A DNA stretch of 14,966 nt from an uncultured Sutterella sp. (lineage in GTDB: Bacteria > Pseudomonadota > Gammaproteobacteria > Burkholderiales > Burkholderiaceae_F). The position numbers and the translations under genes were made by a program. Position 1 is the stretch's first letter. Each line of letters begins with the position of its first letter. Below the pieces are notes generated by a model. It saw nothing but the letters and a program-made list of their open reading frames with translations, was not told the origin of the DNA and ran no database searches. This document shows positions 13,922-14,966 of the stretch, piece after piece. The stretch is taken from the NCBI GenBank assembly GCA_905198475.1, contig CAJKCQ010000055.1:1-14966 (forward strand), given 5' to 3'.

Positions 13922-14144
13922 GTGGAATGAACACCTGCGCTAATGTCGATCAAGCCGCGCCGAATCCGGCAGACCGTTGGTGACGGCCGCAGAAAACGGC
14001 GGGAAACTGCATATTTTAGACAATGCCTGCATTGTTACATCTGCGCATGCGCCCGTTGATGCGACGTCGCTCTTTGAAAACAGGGAGCTCCGCGCAAATG
14101 CAACAAATTGTTATGCGCCATTTGGCGTCGCAGAAGGCTGCCCG
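13922..14144 (-). other. Intergenic region nif3-like/sspA rich in dyads
   Basis: No gene is seen in these 223 bases. On the minus strand a TAAAAT -10-like box (14013-14018) precedes sspA by about 95 bases. Dyads are GCGCATGCGC (14043-14052), AACAA-A-TTGTT (14102-14112), CGCCATTTGGCG (14117-14128) and ACAATGC-CT-GCATTGT (14020-14035). The heptamer ATTGTTA occurs twice (14031 and 14107). The region is richer in AT than its surroundings. Confidence 0.5.
14020..14035. promoter_or_regulatory. 16-bp dyad upstream of sspA, possible operator
   Basis: ACAATGC and GCATTGT form a perfect inverted repeat with a 2-base centre. It lies immediately upstream of the TAAAAT box (14013-14018), where the promoter spacer would be. 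This placement is typical of a regulator binding site, but no regulator can be named. Confidence 0.45.
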
Positions 14145-14897
14145 TCAGACGGGGTTGTCCTGAGCGACGAATTCGATCTCGAGCTCGGGGAAGGCTTCCT
14201 CAAGGCGGCGCCCGAGCGCCTGGATGCCGAACTGCTCCGTGGCGGTGTGGCCGGCGGCGAGATAGGGCACGCCGAGCTCGACCGCCTCAAACGTGGTGTG
14301 CTCGCGGATCTCGCCCGAGAGGTAGAGGTCGCAGCCGAGCGCGGCGGCCGCACCCAATTCATCCTGCGCGGCGCCCGAGCACCAGCCAACGTAGCTCACG
14401 GTCTTGTCGGCCGGGCCGACGAGGAGCGGCCGGCGGCCGAGCGCCGCCTCCACGCGTGCGGCGAACGCTTCGGCGCTCATGGGGCCCGAGAGGATGCGCC
14501 CGGCGTGGAGCAGCCCGTACTCGCCCGTGCGCGTCTCGATGGAGAGCCCGAGCACGCGCGCGAGCTCGGCGTTGTTGCCCACCTCCGGATGCGCGTCGAG
14601 CGGCAGATGGTAGGCGATCAGATTGAGGCCGGCGTCGATGAGCGCGCGCACGCGCGCGCCCTTCACGCCCGTGATGCGCGGATCCTCACCGCGCCAGAAC
14701 CAGCCGTGATGCACAAGCACCGCGTCGGCTCCGCGGCGCGCCGCCTCGCGGATCAGTCCGAGCGAGGCGGTCACGCCGAGCACGATGCGCCTCACTTCGC
14801 CGCGCCCCTCAACCTGCAGGCCGTTCGGAGCATAATCACGAAACTCCCCGGGTTTGAGACATTCATCGAGATAGTCAATGAGGGCTGTGATCTTCAT
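14145..14897 (-). CDS. Nif3/DUF34 family dinuclear metal-centre protein
   Basis: The 250-residue product belongs to the Nif3-like (YbgI) family, ring-shaped hexamers with two metals per site; the true function is unsettled, and the GTP cyclohydrolase I type 2 label rests on limited evidence. Metal ligands are visible: His63 and His64 in VHHGWFW, Asp101 in HLPLDAHPEVGNN, His217 and Glu221 in AAGHTATEQFG. The conserved N-terminal block YAPNGLQVEG is present. The ATG at 14897 gives the usual N-terminus, but no Shine-Dalgarno is close; a GAGG 18 bases upstream is inside a hairpin. It lies upstream of sspA on the same strand with a 223-base gap. Confidence 0.93.
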   Translation of the reverse strand: MKITALIDYLDECLKPGEFRDYAPNGLQVEGRGEVRRIVLGVTASLGLIREAARRGADAVLVHHGWFWRGEDPRITGVKGARVRALIDAGLNLIAYHLPLDAHPEVGNNAELARVLGLSIETRTGEYGLLHAGRILSGPMSAEAFAARVEAALGRRPLLVGPADKTVSYVGWCSGAAQDELGAAAALGCDLYLSGEIREHTTFEAVELGVPYLAAGHTATEQFGIQALGRRLEEAFPELEIEFVAQDNPV

Positions 14898-14904
14898 AGA
14901 AAAT

Positions 14905-14946
14905 CGGCGCAGAAACCTCTGTCTTCAGACAGGGGAGGAAGCGCCG
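14905..14946 (-). other. Nested stem-loop in front of the nif3-like gene
   Basis: An inner stem CCTCTGTC/GACAGGGG (one G-T pair, TTCA loop, 14916-14935) is enclosed by an outer stem CGGCGC/GCGCCG (14905-14910 with 14941-14946) across an internal loop. On the minus strand ATTTTCT and then the ATG follow 7 bases later. It could control translation of the nif3-like gene or end transcription of a gene beyond the window. Confidence 0.55.
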
Positions 14947-14966
14947 TCCTCGTTTCTAAGTTCGGT

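Noticed and set aside
14069..14082. boxA-like GCTCTTTGAAAACA on the plus strand upstream of sspA
   Set aside because: No rRNA or other plus-strand gene follows; the neighbouring genes are on the minus strand, so chance is likely.

Overview
The window is an ordinary housekeeping stretch of a high-GC betaproteobacterial chromosome. The 16S rRNA 5' region at the left edge and the proteins (rpe-gph, hemA-prfA-prmC, sspA-sspB, Nif3) fit Burkholderiales. A Sutterella-like member of Sutterellaceae is my best guess, made from memory without a database. Coding is dense and strand bias is mixed. I see no insertion sequence, phage gene, integrase, CRISPR array, toxin-antitoxin or defence gene.

Layout. 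1-355: 5' part of a 16S rRNA gene on the minus strand. 356-804: its leader with a boxA-like site, two tandem sigma70-type promoters and a near-consensus UP element. 805-2586 (+): an M61 family aminopeptidase. 2568-5120 (-): a coupled operon rpe-gph-lprI-like-ung, whose last gene overlaps the M61 gene tail to tail. 5281-6489 (+): lipoprotein transglycosylase mltA, convergent with dsbC at 6494-7216 (-). 7463-7538 (+): tRNA-Phe with its own promoter and terminator. 7654-8943 (-): a DUF697-like membrane protein gene followed by queC. 9115-12500 (+): hemA, prfA, prmC, then a terminator. 12637-12712 (-): tRNA-Thr(UGT) with its terminator, directly behind sspB. 12733-13921 (-): sspB and sspA. 14145-14897 (-): a Nif3/DUF34 protein.

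How the genes work together. prfA and prmC form a functional pair: PrmC methylates the GGQ glutamine of the release factor. hemA starts tetrapyrrole synthesis from glutamyl-tRNA. rpe and gph serve pentose phosphate and phosphoglycolate metabolism. dsbC, mltA and the LprI-like protein act in the periplasm or cell envelope. SspA and SspB are a stress-linked transcription factor and a ClpXP adaptor. queC makes the precursor of queuosine, a tRNA modification.

The most interesting signal is an absence. From memory, related betaproteobacteria often have trp genes between gph and ung, and petABC (cytochrome bc1) between a nif3 gene and sspA. Here both blocks are missing while the flanking genes stay together. 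This suggests lineage-specific loss or relocation and needs a genome comparison. No clearly new system is visible. The other leads are regulatory: dyads and repeats in promoter regions, leader hairpins, and one uncharacterised membrane protein gene next to queC.
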